A stretch of 64,000 bases of DNA from the NCBI RefSeq assembly GCF_900187135.1, contig NZ_LT906443.1, forward strand, positions 2,108,001-2,172,000, in the 5' to 3' direction. Of the stretch, positions 1 through 9,155 are shown piece after piece (the first letter of the stretch is position 1; each line of letters begins with the position of its first letter). A program made the position numbers and the translations under genes. This stretch comes from Corynebacterium ulcerans. GTDB lineage: Bacteria > Actinomycetota > Actinomycetes > Mycobacteriales > Mycobacteriaceae. The notes under the pieces are model-generated. The model was not told where the DNA came from, searched no databases, and saw only the letters and a list, made by a program, of their open reading frames with translations.

Positions 1-2346
1 CGCAGTCTCTTCAGTGGCGCTGCAGTCACCGCAGTGGGAGACCCGATGCAGTCGATCTACGGGTGGCGTGGAGCTACTTCTGCCAATCTTGAGCGCTTTA
101 GAGAGGATTTTGCGTTGGGCGATGAGCTCGCCCAAAAACGTGAGCTGACGGTGAGCTTCCGTAATCCTCCTGAAGTTCTTCAGCTGGCTAATGAGGTATC
201 CAGGGAAGTCCTTGGTGCTCCGGATAATCCTCGTCGAACAGTACAGCCGCTCTCTTCCCGTGAAGGTGCTCCGCATGGGGAGGTGACCCTGGGATTTTTC
301 CCTAGCGCGGAAAAAGAACGAGAATTTATAGCTGACGAGTTGGCGGAGGCTTATAAAAATCGGGGAGAGAATTTTACCGCCGCTGTGTTGGTCCGAAAGA
401 AACGGCATTCTGCCCCCATCGCTTTAGAGTTGCAAGCGCGGGGAGTTCCCGTGGAAATTGTTGGTTTAGCTGGGCTTATCGACGTCCCCGAGGTAGCCGA
501 CATGATCGCAGTTGCGGCGATGTTGATTCGACCTCAAGACACACAATCTGCACTGCGGATCTTAGCTGGTCCACACGTGGGGCTGGGGGCAGCAGATATT
601 CTGGCGCTGGCTAATCGTGCGGCTAACCTCGCGGGACGAGGAAAAGACGATAGAGAAGAGAAAAAGACTGATCCACTTGAGCGTCTGGAACAAATAATCG
701 CGGAAACTTTGCCTAAGGCGCCGGAAGCAGTTGTGGGACTGGCAGAGGCCGTCGCTGACCTTGATGCGCCGAGAGAAGAGGACAGTTCAACTCGCTATAG
801 CGATGAGGGGCTGCGGAGGCTGCGCTTGCTGGCATCCGAATTGAGGTATCTGCGTACCCATAGCTTGGGGCACTCATTGCCGGATCTTTTTGCAGATATC
901 GAGCGAGTATTCGGGATTCGTACCGAAGTGCTACAACGAGAAGACCCTCATGCCGACGGAGCCCCGGGGACTGCACATCTTGATCGTTTTGCAGAGGTCG
1001 TCTCGGATTTTGCTCGGGTTCCCCATGCCACACTGAGCCAGTTTTTGGATTATCTTGAGCTCAGTAGAAGCCATGAGGACGGCCTAGAACCCGGCGAGGT
1101 GCAGGTTCGTTCTGACCGTGTTCAGATTCTTACTGTCCATAAAGCTAAAGGCTTGGAGTGGCAGATCGTGAGCGTTGCGCATGCAGATTCCAGCACCTAT
1201 AAGACAAGAACGTCGACATGGCTGAGCAACGAGTCCGCCGTGCCATCGGCGCTTCGCGGAGACGCACGAGAAGACGACTCTTTGGTGGGAGCTCCTGTTT
1301 GGTATATCGATTCCCCAGAATCCCCAGCTGATCTGAAAAAGCAGGGAGACGCCCACATTGCAGAATTTCGGGCTGTGGAGGAAGAAGAGAATGCGCGGTT
1401 GTTCTATGTGGCATTGACCCGTGCAGAGGAACGCGTACTGGTTACAGCATCAACGGATATCACCAAGGCTTCCCCTCCGGGGCCTTACACACATCTTGAA
1501 ATGTTGCGCACTAAAGTGCCAGACTCCGTGGTGGAGTGGTTTGACGGCGATACCGATGATGCCCTCGAACCTCCTCTTCCAGAAACTGGAGTTTTCCCCC
1601 AAGAGTTGCGGCCCGAGGGAGTAGATGCGGTCAAGAAAGCCATGGTGGAGCTTCCTGCGCTGATAAAAGATGGAGATCTTTTTGAGCGATGGGAACAAGA
1701 GGTCACCGCGCTTATCGAGGAACATCAGCAGCTGAGCACTCCGGTTGTGCCTGTGGAATTAGGCCTTGAGCTTACGGCCTCGGACATCGTGAACCTTTCG
1801 CAGGACCCCCAAGCTTTTGCTAGACGACGTCGCCGGCCAGTTCCTTTCAAACCCAATAGCTATGCCAAACGCGGAACTGCTTTCCACCAATGGCTTGAAG
1901 ACCGTTTTGGTGCCACGGCTTTGTTGGACGCTGAGGAGCTTCCTGGTATCGATGATGCCCTGGATGGAACAGAATTGGAGACTTTGAAAGCCCGATTTTT
2001 GGACAGCGAGTGGGCGGACCGAACTCCTGAATATGTGGAGCATCCGTTTGAAGTGTCTATCGGCGAGCATATAGTCCGAGGACGTATGGACGCTGTGTTT
2101 AAGAACGCAGATGGACAATGGATTGTTGTTGACTGGAAGACAGGACAGCCGCCGGCAGAAGCCGCGGAGCTTCGTTCTGTATCGCTGCAGCTGGCAGTGT
2201 ACCGATTAGCATGGGCTCGATTGCGGGGTGTTGACCCGTCAGAGGTACAAGCGTTATTCCATTATGTGGGGCGTAATTTTAGTTATCAGCCCAGCGAGCT
2301 TCCGGATGAGGCGTCGTTAGCTCACATGCTTACGTTGAACATGTAA
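1..2346 (+). CDS. adnB: AdnB-like ATP-dependent helicase-nuclease, 3' part (5' end outside window)
   Basis: The reading frame is open from base 1, so the gene begins upstream. The visible 781 or so codons start at helicase motif III (GDPMQSIYGWRGA, bases 34-72) and continue through the motif around HKAKGLEW (about base 1138) and motif VI (FYVALTRAEERVL, about base 1402). The C-terminus carries a RecB-type nuclease: GTAFHQWLE (about base 1870), GRMDAVF (about 2083), VVDWKTG (about 2125) and QLAVYRLAW (about 2190). This UvrD-motor plus PD-(D/E)XK layout is that of the mycobacterial AdnAB end-resection complex, which processes double-strand breaks. The following genes (RCK channel, NudC, UvrD2) match the order after adnB (Rv3201c) in M. 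tuberculosis, so AdnB is preferred to AdnA. The Walker A motif lies outside the window and cannot be checked. Confidence 0.88.
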   Translation, partial: RSLFSGAAVTAVGDPMQSIYGWRGATSANLERFREDFALGDELAQKRELTVSFRNPPEVLQLANEVSREVLGAPDNPRRTVQPLSSREGAPHGEVTLGFFPSAEKEREFIADELAEAYKNRGENFTAAVLVRKKRHSAPIALELQARGVPVEIVGLAGLIDVPEVADMIAVAAMLIRPQDTQSALRILAGPHVGLGAADILALANRAANLAGRGKDDREEKKTDPLERLEQIIAETLPKAPEAVVGLAEAVADLDAPREEDSSTRYSDEGLRRLRLLASELRYLRTHSLGHSLPDLFADIERVFGIRTEVLQREDPHADGAPGTAHLDRFAEVVSDFARVPHATLSQFLDYLELSRSHEDGLEPGEVQVRSDRVQILTVHKAKGLEWQIVSVAHADSSTYKTRTSTWLSNESAVPSALRGDAREDDSLVGAPVWYIDSPESPADLKKQGDAHIAEFRAVEEEENARLFYVALTRAEERVLVTASTDITKASPPGPYTHLEMLRTKVPDSVVEWFDGDTDDALEPPLPETGVFPQELRPEGVDAVKKAMVELPALIKDGDLFERWEQEVTALIEEHQQLSTPVVPVELGLELTASDIVNLSQDPQAFARRRRRPVPFKPNSYAKRGTAFHQWLEDRFGATALLDAEELPGIDDALDGTELETLKARFLDSEWADRTPEYVEHPFEVSIGEHIVRGRMDAVFKNADGQWIVVDWKTGQPPAEAAELRSVSLQLAVYRLAWARLRGVDPSEVQALFHYVGRNFSYQPSELPDEASLAHMLTLNM

Positions 2347-2382
2347 TCTTGATGAGCACTTTGAGAAGAACCTAGGAGCATA

Positions 2383-3462
2383 ATGCCGTTGACCAACCGC
2401 GATGCGGGTCGATACCTCGGGGATGAGGAACTCACCGAGTTGCCAGAGCATACCCTGCTCAACGTTATTCGTATCCCCGGAAACCCGTTGATCAGCCCAG
2501 TGCGGTTGATTGCTCGGCGTTTTGGCTATGCGTTGGTGCTGATTCTCCTTGTGGCCTTGATTGTTTACTTTGACAAAGGCGGCTACAGCGAGCATCTGAC
2601 CTTCATCGATGCGCTTTATTATTCGGCGGTTTCTTTGTCCACCACCGGTTATGGCGACATCACACCGGTAACGCAGGGGGCGCGTCTTCTCAACATCATC
2701 ATTATCACCCCGCTTCGGTTGACATTCGTTATCCTCTTGGTCGGCACGACGTTGTCGGTGCTCACAGAGGAATCGCGCCGAGCATGGAAAATCCAGCGCT
2801 GGAGGAAACGCATGCGAAACCACACCGTGGTCATTGGATATGGAACTAAAGGACGTTCGGCAGTTTCGGCACTGCTGGCGGACGGTGTGTCTCCTAAAGA
2901 GATCGTTGTCGTGGATACCGATCCGGTAGCGCTGGAGACTGCGAATACTGCGGGGCTTGTGACAGTTAATGGTTCTGCCACTAAATCAGAGGTGCTCAAA
3001 CTTGCCGGCGTTCCCAAGGCAAAGGCTGTCGTCGTAGCACCCAATATCGACGATACCGCGGTGCTCGTAACGCTTTCTGTGCGAGAGCTGGCGCCGAGTG
3101 CGTGGGTTGTTGCTAGTGTTCGGGAATCCGAGAACCAGCACCTCTTGGAGCAATCTGGCGCAGACTCAGTGGTGATTTCTTCTGAGACCGCAGGCCGCAT
3201 GCTTGGTTTAGCCACGGTGACGCCTTCGGTGGTGGAGATGATGGAAGATCTGTTATCCCCCGATGAGGGTTTTTCCGTTGCGGAACGCCCTGTGGGAGAA
3301 GATGAGGTGGGCGCTAATCCTCGGCACTTGGCAGATATCGTCCTTGGCGTTGTTCGCTCTGGCGAGCTGTATCGGATCGATTCTCCAGAGGCAGAGACCG
3401 TGGAACCTGGCGATCGGCTGCTGTATATCCGACGAGTCTTTAGTGAGGATGTTTCAGATTAA
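2383..3462 (+). CDS. Two-TM potassium channel with RCK (TrkA-N) domain
   Basis: The product is 359 aa. A hydrophobic helix at residues 47-63, a pore loop with the K+ selectivity filter TTGYGD (87-92) and a second helix at about 103-127 form a two-TM pore. A Rossmann-type RCK domain follows, with glycine signature GYGTKG (152-157), and an RCK-C-like tail (about 280-355). This is the architecture of MthK/Kch-type ligand-gated K+ channels of the inner membrane. An AGGAG ribosome binding site lies about 6 bases before the ATG. The gene sits 36 bases after adnB and its end overlaps the nudC start, so co-transcription is likely. The orthologous position in M. tuberculosis is Rv3200c. Ligand and physiological role cannot be read from sequence. 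Confidence 0.92.
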   Translation: MPLTNRDAGRYLGDEELTELPEHTLLNVIRIPGNPLISPVRLIARRFGYALVLILLVALIVYFDKGGYSEHLTFIDALYYSAVSLSTTGYGDITPVTQGARLLNIIIITPLRLTFVILLVGTTLSVLTEESRRAWKIQRWRKRMRNHTVVIGYGTKGRSAVSALLADGVSPKEIVVVDTDPVALETANTAGLVTVNGSATKSEVLKLAGVPKAKAVVVAPNIDDTAVLVTLSVRELAPSAWVVASVRESENQHLLEQSGADSVVISSETAGRMLGLATVTPSVVEMMEDLLSPDEGFSVAERPVGEDEVGANPRHLADIVLGVVRSGELYRIDSPEAETVEPGDRLLYIRRVFSEDVSD

Positions 3463-4177
3463 GAAGTGCCTACTGGTTGATCCCGTTGGACGTGTTCCCG
3501 TCCATAAGGGCAACCCAGTGCTGTCTTCTCCTAGGCCGGATATCTCTGCCTTTAACGTGACGGATCAGCTACTAGTGCAACGAGTTGCTCCTGATGTAGT
3601 GGACTCGATAACAGGCACAGCAACACGGTCTCACATCCCATGGGTAACAACGGCTATCGCAGTCCTACGTAATCGTGAAGTAATGGTCTATGACCCAGCA
3701 TCCGGGGAACGACTAGAATACAACACTCCTACCGTCGGTCGGACACCCGACGGAAAGGACGTGTTTCCTCGCATTGATCCTGCTGTGATTGGACTGATTA
3801 CCTCTGAATCTGACGAGTACGTACTTTTGGGAGAAAATACTCACCGCCGCGGGTACTTTTCCTTGATTGCCGGATACTTGGGAATGGGGGAGACGTTTGA
3901 ACAAGCACTGACCCGAGAAGTGTGGGAAGAAACTGGAAGACGTATCTCTCATGTTTCCTATGTAAAGAGTCAATCGTGGCCTTATAGTGGGGCCATCATG
4001 GTGGGGATGACTGCACGGACAACAGACATGGATGCTGTGGTACAACCCGATGGTGAGCTCACAGAGATTCGCTGGGTAACACGTAAAGATATTGTTCGAG
4101 GCACCATCCAGCTTCCAGCTCCGGGCAGTATTGCGCATGACATGATGTGGGATTGGGTAAACAAAAACGATGATTGA
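3449..4177 (+). CDS. nudC: NudC-type Nudix hydrolase (NAD+/NADH pyrophosphatase)
   Basis: I use the ATG at 3449, which overlaps the end of the upstream channel gene and gives 242 aa; the open frame extends further upstream (3263) but that part lies inside the channel gene. A complete Nudix box is present at about residues 140-163: G-x5-E-x7-REVWEETG, starting GMGETFEQALT. It is followed by the SQ-x-W-P-Y motif (SQSWPY) characteristic of NudC, which hydrolyses NAD(H) and can decap NAD-capped RNA. The four-cysteine zinc ribbon of E. coli NudC is not evident in the N-terminal half, as in several actinobacterial members. The downstream uvrD2 start overlaps by 8 bases, so the genes are translationally coupled. 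Confidence 0.88.
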   Translation: MFQIKKCLLVDPVGRVPVHKGNPVLSSPRPDISAFNVTDQLLVQRVAPDVVDSITGTATRSHIPWVTTAIAVLRNREVMVYDPASGERLEYNTPTVGRTPDGKDVFPRIDPAVIGLITSESDEYVLLGENTHRRGYFSLIAGYLGMGETFEQALTREVWEETGRRISHVSYVKSQSWPYSGAIMVGMTARTTDMDAVVQPDGELTEIRWVTRKDIVRGTIQLPAPGSIAHDMMWDWVNKNDD

Positions 4178-6221
4178 TCTCAATGATCTGGATAGCGACC
4201 AAAGGGCTGCCGCTAGTGCTCCTCGCGGGCCGGTAGCCATCCTTGCGGGTGCCGGAACGGGTAAGACTCGAACGATTACCTATCGGATTGCCAACCTTAT
4301 TGATCGTGGCATGGCTAGTCCTAATCGCGTACTGGCGGTGACGTTTACACGTCGTGCTGCGGGGGAAATGCGGCACCGGCTGGGCGTCATGGGCGTAGGA
4401 GGCGTACAGGCGCAGACGTTCCACTCAGCTGCGATGCGCCAGTTGTCGTATTTTTGGCCGCAAGTGGCCGGGAATCTGCCGTGGAAATTGTTGGATAACA
4501 AGTTTCCGCTTGTGGGCAAGGCTGCGCGCTCGGTGGGCATAGAAACGACGACGGAAAACGTGAGAGATCTTCTAGGCGAGATCGAGTGGGCAAAGGCTAC
4601 GTTGATAACGCCTGACCGTTATGTGGCGCACGTGAAGGACCGTAAGATTCCCGCAGCCGCAGATAAAATCGCCGAGGTATACCGCAGATATGAGCAGGCT
4701 AAAACAACAAGTGAGGGCATGCTTCTAGACTTCGATGACCTGTTATTACACACGGCGGGAGCCATTGAAAATTCGACTGCGATTGCAGAGGAATTTCGGG
4801 AGCAGTACCGCACGTTTGTCGTTGACGAATACCAGGACGTTACGCCGTTGCAGCAACGAGTGCTTGACGCATGGCTGGGGGAGCGCGATGACATCACCGT
4901 GGTGGGAGACGCTAATCAGACCATTTACTCTTTTACGGGAGCGACTCCTAATTATCTTTTGGGATTTTCGCGTAAGTATCCTCACGCAACGGTGGTCAAG
5001 TTACAGCGAGATTATAGGTCGACTCCTCAAGTAACAGACCTTGCCAATACGGTGATCGGGAAAGCACGGGGCCGGGTGGCGGGCACTCGATTGACGTTGG
5101 AAGGAATGCGCCCGCCTGGCCCAGAACCAGAATTTTGCACTTTCGACGATGAACCTGCTGAGGCACGCGCCGTAGCGAGCAGAATTAAAGAACTCCTGAA
5201 CAAGGGAGTAGCAGCGTCGGAAATCGCGGTGCTTTATCGAATTAACGCGCAGTCGGCGGCTTTTGAACAGGCCCTCGCGGATGCCGGGATCGTCTACCAG
5301 GTGCGCGGTGGCGGTGAGTTCTTCCAGCGCGCGGAGATTCGTCAAGCCATGTCTCAGCTGGTGCGCGTCGCACAGCGTGCAGGAACAGAGTCAATTCGTG
5401 GTTCCGCCCTGGAGATCTTGGTGCGCTCGGCGTTAGCGCCTCTGGGATTAACCCCGGAAGAACCGGAAGGCACGCAGGCGCGTGAACGATGGCAGTCTCT
5501 AGAGGCCCTCGCTGAGCTCACAGTAGAGTTGACTCGAGCTACACCGGATCTGGATATCCAGGGGCTTCTAGAACAACTCAATCAGCGGGCAAGCGCCAAA
5601 CACCCTCCGACGATGCAAGGAGTGACATTAGCTTCTTTACATGCAGCTAAAGGCCTGGAGTGGGATGCGGTGTTTCTTGTAGGGCTTGTCGACGGCACCC
5701 TCCCAATCACCCACGCTATTAAGGGGGGAGACTCGCACATTGAAGAGGAGCGCAGGCTTTTCTATGTCGGTGTTACTCGCGCCAGGGAGTACCTTGTGTG
5801 CTCGTGGGCAAAAGCTCGGCAGGAGGGAGGACGCGCGACTCGGAAGAGAAGCCGATTCTTTGACGGCATTGTGGAAGAACCTATCGATATCGCCGTCCCC
5901 CCACGCAGTAAACGTTCAAAGCGCTGCCGTGTGTGCGGCGCGCCCCTGGGCTCCCCCTCAGAAATTGTGATGAGAAGATGTGTCGATTGCCCGTCGGGTG
6001 TTGATGAGGAGGTGTTTGAGACCCTGAAAGCGTGGCGTCTGGACATGGCTAAAGAAGGCGGTGTCCCTGCTTACATAGTCTTCACAGACGCAACCCTGCA
6101 CGCTATTGCCGAGGCCAGCCCAACGACCACAGATGACCTACTACAGATTTCCGGTATCGGTCAGATGAAAGTAGAGAAGTACGGCAGTAGCTTGCTGGAA
6201 ACTTTGGCTCAATTCCGCTGA
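4170..6221 (+). CDS. uvrD2: ATP-dependent DNA helicase UvrD2
   Basis: The 683-aa protein is a superfamily 1A helicase. Walker A GAGTGKT lies at about residues 26-33, followed by motif II VDEYQD, motif III GDANQTIYSFTGA, motif V HAAKGLEWD and motif VI FYVGVTRARE. Two features identify UvrD2 rather than UvrD1/PcrA: a four-cysteine cluster (CRVCGAPL ... RRCVDC, about residues 585-607) and a C-terminal HRDC domain (about 630-683) ending LLQISGIGQMKVEKYG. In mycobacteria UvrD2 is an essential 3'-5' helicase. The ATG at 4170 overlaps nudC by 8 bases. The 3' end overlaps the convergent gene at 6209 by 13 bases. Confidence 0.94.
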   Translation: MIDLNDLDSDQRAAASAPRGPVAILAGAGTGKTRTITYRIANLIDRGMASPNRVLAVTFTRRAAGEMRHRLGVMGVGGVQAQTFHSAAMRQLSYFWPQVAGNLPWKLLDNKFPLVGKAARSVGIETTTENVRDLLGEIEWAKATLITPDRYVAHVKDRKIPAAADKIAEVYRRYEQAKTTSEGMLLDFDDLLLHTAGAIENSTAIAEEFREQYRTFVVDEYQDVTPLQQRVLDAWLGERDDITVVGDANQTIYSFTGATPNYLLGFSRKYPHATVVKLQRDYRSTPQVTDLANTVIGKARGRVAGTRLTLEGMRPPGPEPEFCTFDDEPAEARAVASRIKELLNKGVAASEIAVLYRINAQSAAFEQALADAGIVYQVRGGGEFFQRAEIRQAMSQLVRVAQRAGTESIRGSALEILVRSALAPLGLTPEEPEGTQARERWQSLEALAELTVELTRATPDLDIQGLLEQLNQRASAKHPPTMQGVTLASLHAAKGLEWDAVFLVGLVDGTLPITHAIKGGDSHIEEERRLFYVGVTRAREYLVCSWAKARQEGGRATRKRSRFFDGIVEEPIDIAVPPRSKRSKRCRVCGAPLGSPSEIVMRRCVDCPSGVDEEVFETLKAWRLDMAKEGGVPAYIVFTDATLHAIAEASPTTTDDLLQISGIGQMKVEKYGSSLLETLAQFR

Positions 6222-7072
6222 TTCTCATAGCCCCAGCAGAACGGACACGCTGGGTGAGCAGAAAGACGAGGAAGTTTTTCTGTGGAATAGGCAGAAACTT
6301 GGAGGCTGTCGCCGGGGATAAAAGATTCCGCGTTAGCGGAGTAAGCGTGGTCTTGGTGTGAAAGAAGGTTGTGAACTACAAAACTGGTGTGCGCAGCGGT
6401 GGCTGCGATGAGATGCGGAGCCGCAGAAAAAGGTCGACCAGAAAGTATTGATTGGGTGCGAAGCACAGGCCACTCGGGATCGGAATCTGCGCGGTGGAGA
6501 TCGCTGCAGGCGAGACACGGGCCGCTTCTTTCTAATCGGACAGGACCGATGATCCCGTGGGCGTCGATAAGCCGCACTGGGAGGAGAAAGCCATGTGTGT
6601 TAACTCGGTCTTCGATGCCAGACTCTATTCCACGCGGATTGCACACAATCACGAGGGTTCGGCGCTGAATATGATCCATAAATTCTTCAGTGCTGGGAAA
6701 ATTGGTTGACCGCAGTATGTTCATCCCACTTTTTTCTAGGAGATCCGATATGGCGTCTGCCAGGGGATCGTCGCCGATAACCGCACTCGTATGGGGTTTT
6801 CCCTGCGTTCTGATGACGCCGTGGGTGAGAAGGTCTTCCATGAGCCCTCGCGCGGCGACAGGATGAAGCCCCGCTGACGTAAGTTCAGAAATTATCTGAC
6901 CTTTTGCCCGCGGCTCGCGTAAGCTGCGAAGTATCGGAACTAGTGCATCGATAAGCTCGCGTGGTGCTGGAAAAATTCCTGCACGCGCTGAGTCGAGTCC
7001 AAACTGAATCCCCTCAGTCCGCACTAATACTTGGTGACTAGGACTGAGAACTACGTTTCCCCCCGTGTTCAT
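6209..7072 (-). CDS. Orphan ThiF/E1-like, TOMM leader-binding-like protein
   Basis: I take the ATG at 7072 (MNTGGNVVLSP), giving 287 aa; ATGs at 7099 and 7108 are also in frame but run into the start of the divergent gene. The N-terminus contains a QFGLDSARAGIF segment and a winged-helix-like region (about residues 30-95), then a Rossmann-like core. The C-terminal half has a typical GPCLACSDLHR motif with WPVL soon after, and a terminal CPFC, giving two CxxC pairs that probably bind structural zinc. This pattern is that of the cyclodehydratase-linked E1-like 'TOMM precursor leader peptide-binding' family. No precursor peptide, YcaO or dehydrogenase gene is nearby, so a RiPP role is not supported here. 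The position corresponds to Rv3196 of M. tuberculosis. Confidence 0.7.
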   Translation of the reverse strand: MNTGGNVVLSPSHQVLVRTEGIQFGLDSARAGIFPAPRELIDALVPILRSLREPRAKGQIISELTSAGLHPVAARGLMEDLLTHGVIRTQGKPHTSAVIGDDPLADAISDLLEKSGMNILRSTNFPSTEEFMDHIQRRTLVIVCNPRGIESGIEDRVNTHGFLLPVRLIDAHGIIGPVRLERSGPCLACSDLHRADSDPEWPVLRTQSILSGRPFSAAPHLIAATAAHTSFVVHNLLSHQDHAYSANAESFIPGDSLQVSAYSTEKLPRLSAHPACPFCWGYENQRN

Positions 7073-7106
7073 GACGGTAATTTCAGCACAGAGAGCCATT
7101 TTTGTC

Positions 7107-7622
7107 ATGCCCCGTAAAAACACCCCCGAGCTTCCTGTGGAAGTGATCCGCTCGAAGCGTCGGGTACGCACCGTTTCTGCTCGGCTTATCGACGGGCGCG
7201 TGCAGATCCGAATCCCGGAGTCAATGAGCAAAAGCGATGAACAGCGAGTGATCGCTGAGATGTCCGCAAAAGTGAAACGAAAAACCCAATCCACCGCAGA
7301 ATCGAATGATGAGCTTTTTCAACGCGCGCAGTATCTCAACCGACGCTACCTGGATGGGAAAGCCAACCTAAGCTCCATCAAATGGGTCACCAATCAACGA
7401 CGGCGCTGGGGGTCGTGCTCACAAAGCACGGGGGAAATACGAATTTCTCATCGGTTACGAGAAGTCCCCGATTACGTTGTGGATTCTGTGATTATCCATG
7501 AGCTCGTGCACACGTTCATCCATGACGGTCACAGCAAAGAGTTTTGGGCATGGGCAGACCGCGCCCCTTATGCGGAGCGGGCTAAGGGGTTCCTGGAGGC
7601 TATGCAGCGGGTGAGCGGTTAA
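7107..7622 (+). CDS. YgjP/SprT-like zinc metallopeptidase (M48-type, DUF45)
   Basis: I choose the ATG at 7107 (MPRKNTPELPVEV), giving 171 aa; 14 upstream codons are open but lie over the divergent gene's start. The zinc-binding motif HELVH (about residues 132-136) is followed by HDGHSKEFW, which supplies the third ligand, as in the YgjP/DUF45 family. A conserved RRRWGSC-type motif (RRRWGSCS, about residue 97) is also typical. No signal peptide or membrane helix is seen, so it is likely cytosolic. The substrate is unknown. It diverges from the ThiF-like gene and ends just before a strong bidirectional terminator. Confidence 0.87.
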   Translation: MPRKNTPELPVEVIRSKRRVRTVSARLIDGRVQIRIPESMSKSDEQRVIAEMSAKVKRKTQSTAESNDELFQRAQYLNRRYLDGKANLSSIKWVTNQRRRWGSCSQSTGEIRISHRLREVPDYVVDSVIIHELVHTFIHDGHSKEFWAWADRAPYAERAKGFLEAMQRVSG

Positions 7623-7631
7623 AGGCGCGAG

Positions 7632-7677
7632 AAAACCCCGAGCTAGCGTGCAGTCTAGGAGGCTAGCTCGGGGTTTT
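7632..7677. terminator. Bidirectional rho-independent terminator
   Basis: A perfect 16-base inverted repeat (7632-7647 and 7662-7677) begins AAAACCCC and ends GGGGTTTT, so a T-tract follows the stem on both strands. It separates the convergent metallopeptidase and DUF2342 genes. Confidence 0.9.
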
Positions 7678-7685
7678 ATCGATTG

Positions 7686-9074
7686 CTATGGCTTCTTGGG
7701 CTCTTGATCGTCGGAATCGTCTTCCGGCTTGGGGTTTTCCTTGCTCTCGGGATTTTCGCCCTCAGAAGCGAGCATTTCCTCCAACTTGGCGATCTCTGCG
7801 ATGGGATCAAAGTCGGTGCCAGAAGAGTCGTCGAGAAGCGCGTCGATGAACTCAGCGGAAGATTCGAGATCCTCGGCGGTGGGCAAGAAGTCTGGGTGAT
7901 CCCATACGTGGTCGCGGCGCTCAGTACCCACGGCCACTCCCACTCGGCGCCACAGCTCTTGGGCTTCGGCGACCTTGGGGGCAGCGAACTCAATTCCCAC
8001 GACTTTGGCAAATGCCTGCTCCGCAGAACCGCCAGTAGCGCGCCGGCGACGCCATGCCTCGTTCAGGGCGGCTGTCGACGGGATGCGGTCTCCCATGGCC
8101 TCAGTCACCACTATTTCTACCCAGCCCTCGATCAGGGCGAGGAGAGTCTCTAGCCGAGACGCTGCGTGGGAGTTACGTGAGGTAATGCGAGGGCTCATGT
8201 CCAGACCCTGGAGCTGTTCCATAGCGTTTTGAATCGCAGTGGGGTCGCCAGACTCCAGGTTTAAGTCACGCATGGCTTCTTCGATATGAGACGTGTCGAT
8301 GACGAGGCCCGCTGCGTACTCCTCAACAGAGGAGACGAGACGCTCCCGCAGCCACGGCACATGTTTGAACAGCCGCTGACGAGCTGCCTCACGTGCGCTG
8401 AGATAGACCATGACCTCACGGTCCTCAATTTTTAGGCCAGCAGTTTCTTTGCGCAGGTTAGCGGGCAGTACGGCAGTGACACCTGTCGGGGCGATAGGGA
8501 GTCCGAAATCTGTGCCAGCAATAGTCTGAGTAGCAAGATCACCTAGGGCATGACCTAGCTGCATACCAAAATTCATGCCGGACATTTGATTCATGATCTG
8601 CATCATGGGGCCCACCATCTCTCGCGCCTCTTCAGGCAGCGAGTCCACCTGAGCCTGAGCCATGTTCTCGGCTACCGGGGTGACAAGTCGTTTCCACATG
8701 GGAAGAGTCTTCTCTAGCCACAAAGAAGCATCCCATGCTGCCACGGTATTGCCGGATGCTGGCAAAATGGTGGCGTCATCAAGCCATATTTCCACGAGGC
8801 GGACGGCTTCTTCTACAGCGGCGGTGTCATTGGATGACGCAGCAGTAGAAGAACCGATCTGTTGCTGTGCAATCCGCTCGGCGAGCGCATAGTTCACTGC
8901 GCCCTGTCCCTCGGGGGAATTCATCGTGGAACCCATTCCAGAGAGCATTTGCCCGAATTGGTTCAGCATGTCTCCCAAACCACCGGCGCCAAAGGGGTTG
9001 TTGTTGCGGCCGTTGTTATCATCATCGCCATTGCCGCCGAAGTTGAAAGAAAAACCGAATCCATTGGTATTCAT
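7686..9074 (-). CDS. DUF2342 protein, putative zinc-dependent metalloprotease family
   Basis: The 462-aa protein begins with a Gly/Asn/Asp-rich low-complexity segment (about residues 5-35), then an alpha-helical body typical of DUF2342 (Rv3195 family; length close to the family). The segment around DTSHIEEAMRDLN is the conserved helix that families annotated 'zinc-dependent metalloprotease/coenzyme F420 biosynthesis-associated' share. I see no canonical HExxH, so catalytic activity is not shown by sequence. The C-terminus is acidic and lysine-rich (ends QEPKKP). The gene is divergent from the PDZ-Lon gene at 9156, as in mycobacteria. Function unknown. Confidence 0.82.
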   Translation of the reverse strand: MNTNGFGFSFNFGGNGDDDNNGRNNNPFGAGGLGDMLNQFGQMLSGMGSTMNSPEGQGAVNYALAERIAQQQIGSSTAASSNDTAAVEEAVRLVEIWLDDATILPASGNTVAAWDASLWLEKTLPMWKRLVTPVAENMAQAQVDSLPEEAREMVGPMMQIMNQMSGMNFGMQLGHALGDLATQTIAGTDFGLPIAPTGVTAVLPANLRKETAGLKIEDREVMVYLSAREAARQRLFKHVPWLRERLVSSVEEYAAGLVIDTSHIEEAMRDLNLESGDPTAIQNAMEQLQGLDMSPRITSRNSHAASRLETLLALIEGWVEIVVTEAMGDRIPSTAALNEAWRRRRATGGSAEQAFAKVVGIEFAAPKVAEAQELWRRVGVAVGTERRDHVWDHPDFLPTAEDLESSAEFIDALLDDSSGTDFDPIAEIAKLEEMLASEGENPESKENPKPEDDSDDQEPKKP

Positions 9075-9155
9075 GCTTCATAACCGTACCGATTCTTGTG
9101 CTATTTGTGCCATGTTGGAGGCAACGCTGTGAGCGAACATGTACCCTAAGGACTC

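Noticed and set aside
3263..3448. N-terminal extension of NudC
   Set aside because: It overlaps the potassium channel gene in another frame; the ATG at 3449 gives a normal-length Nudix protein.
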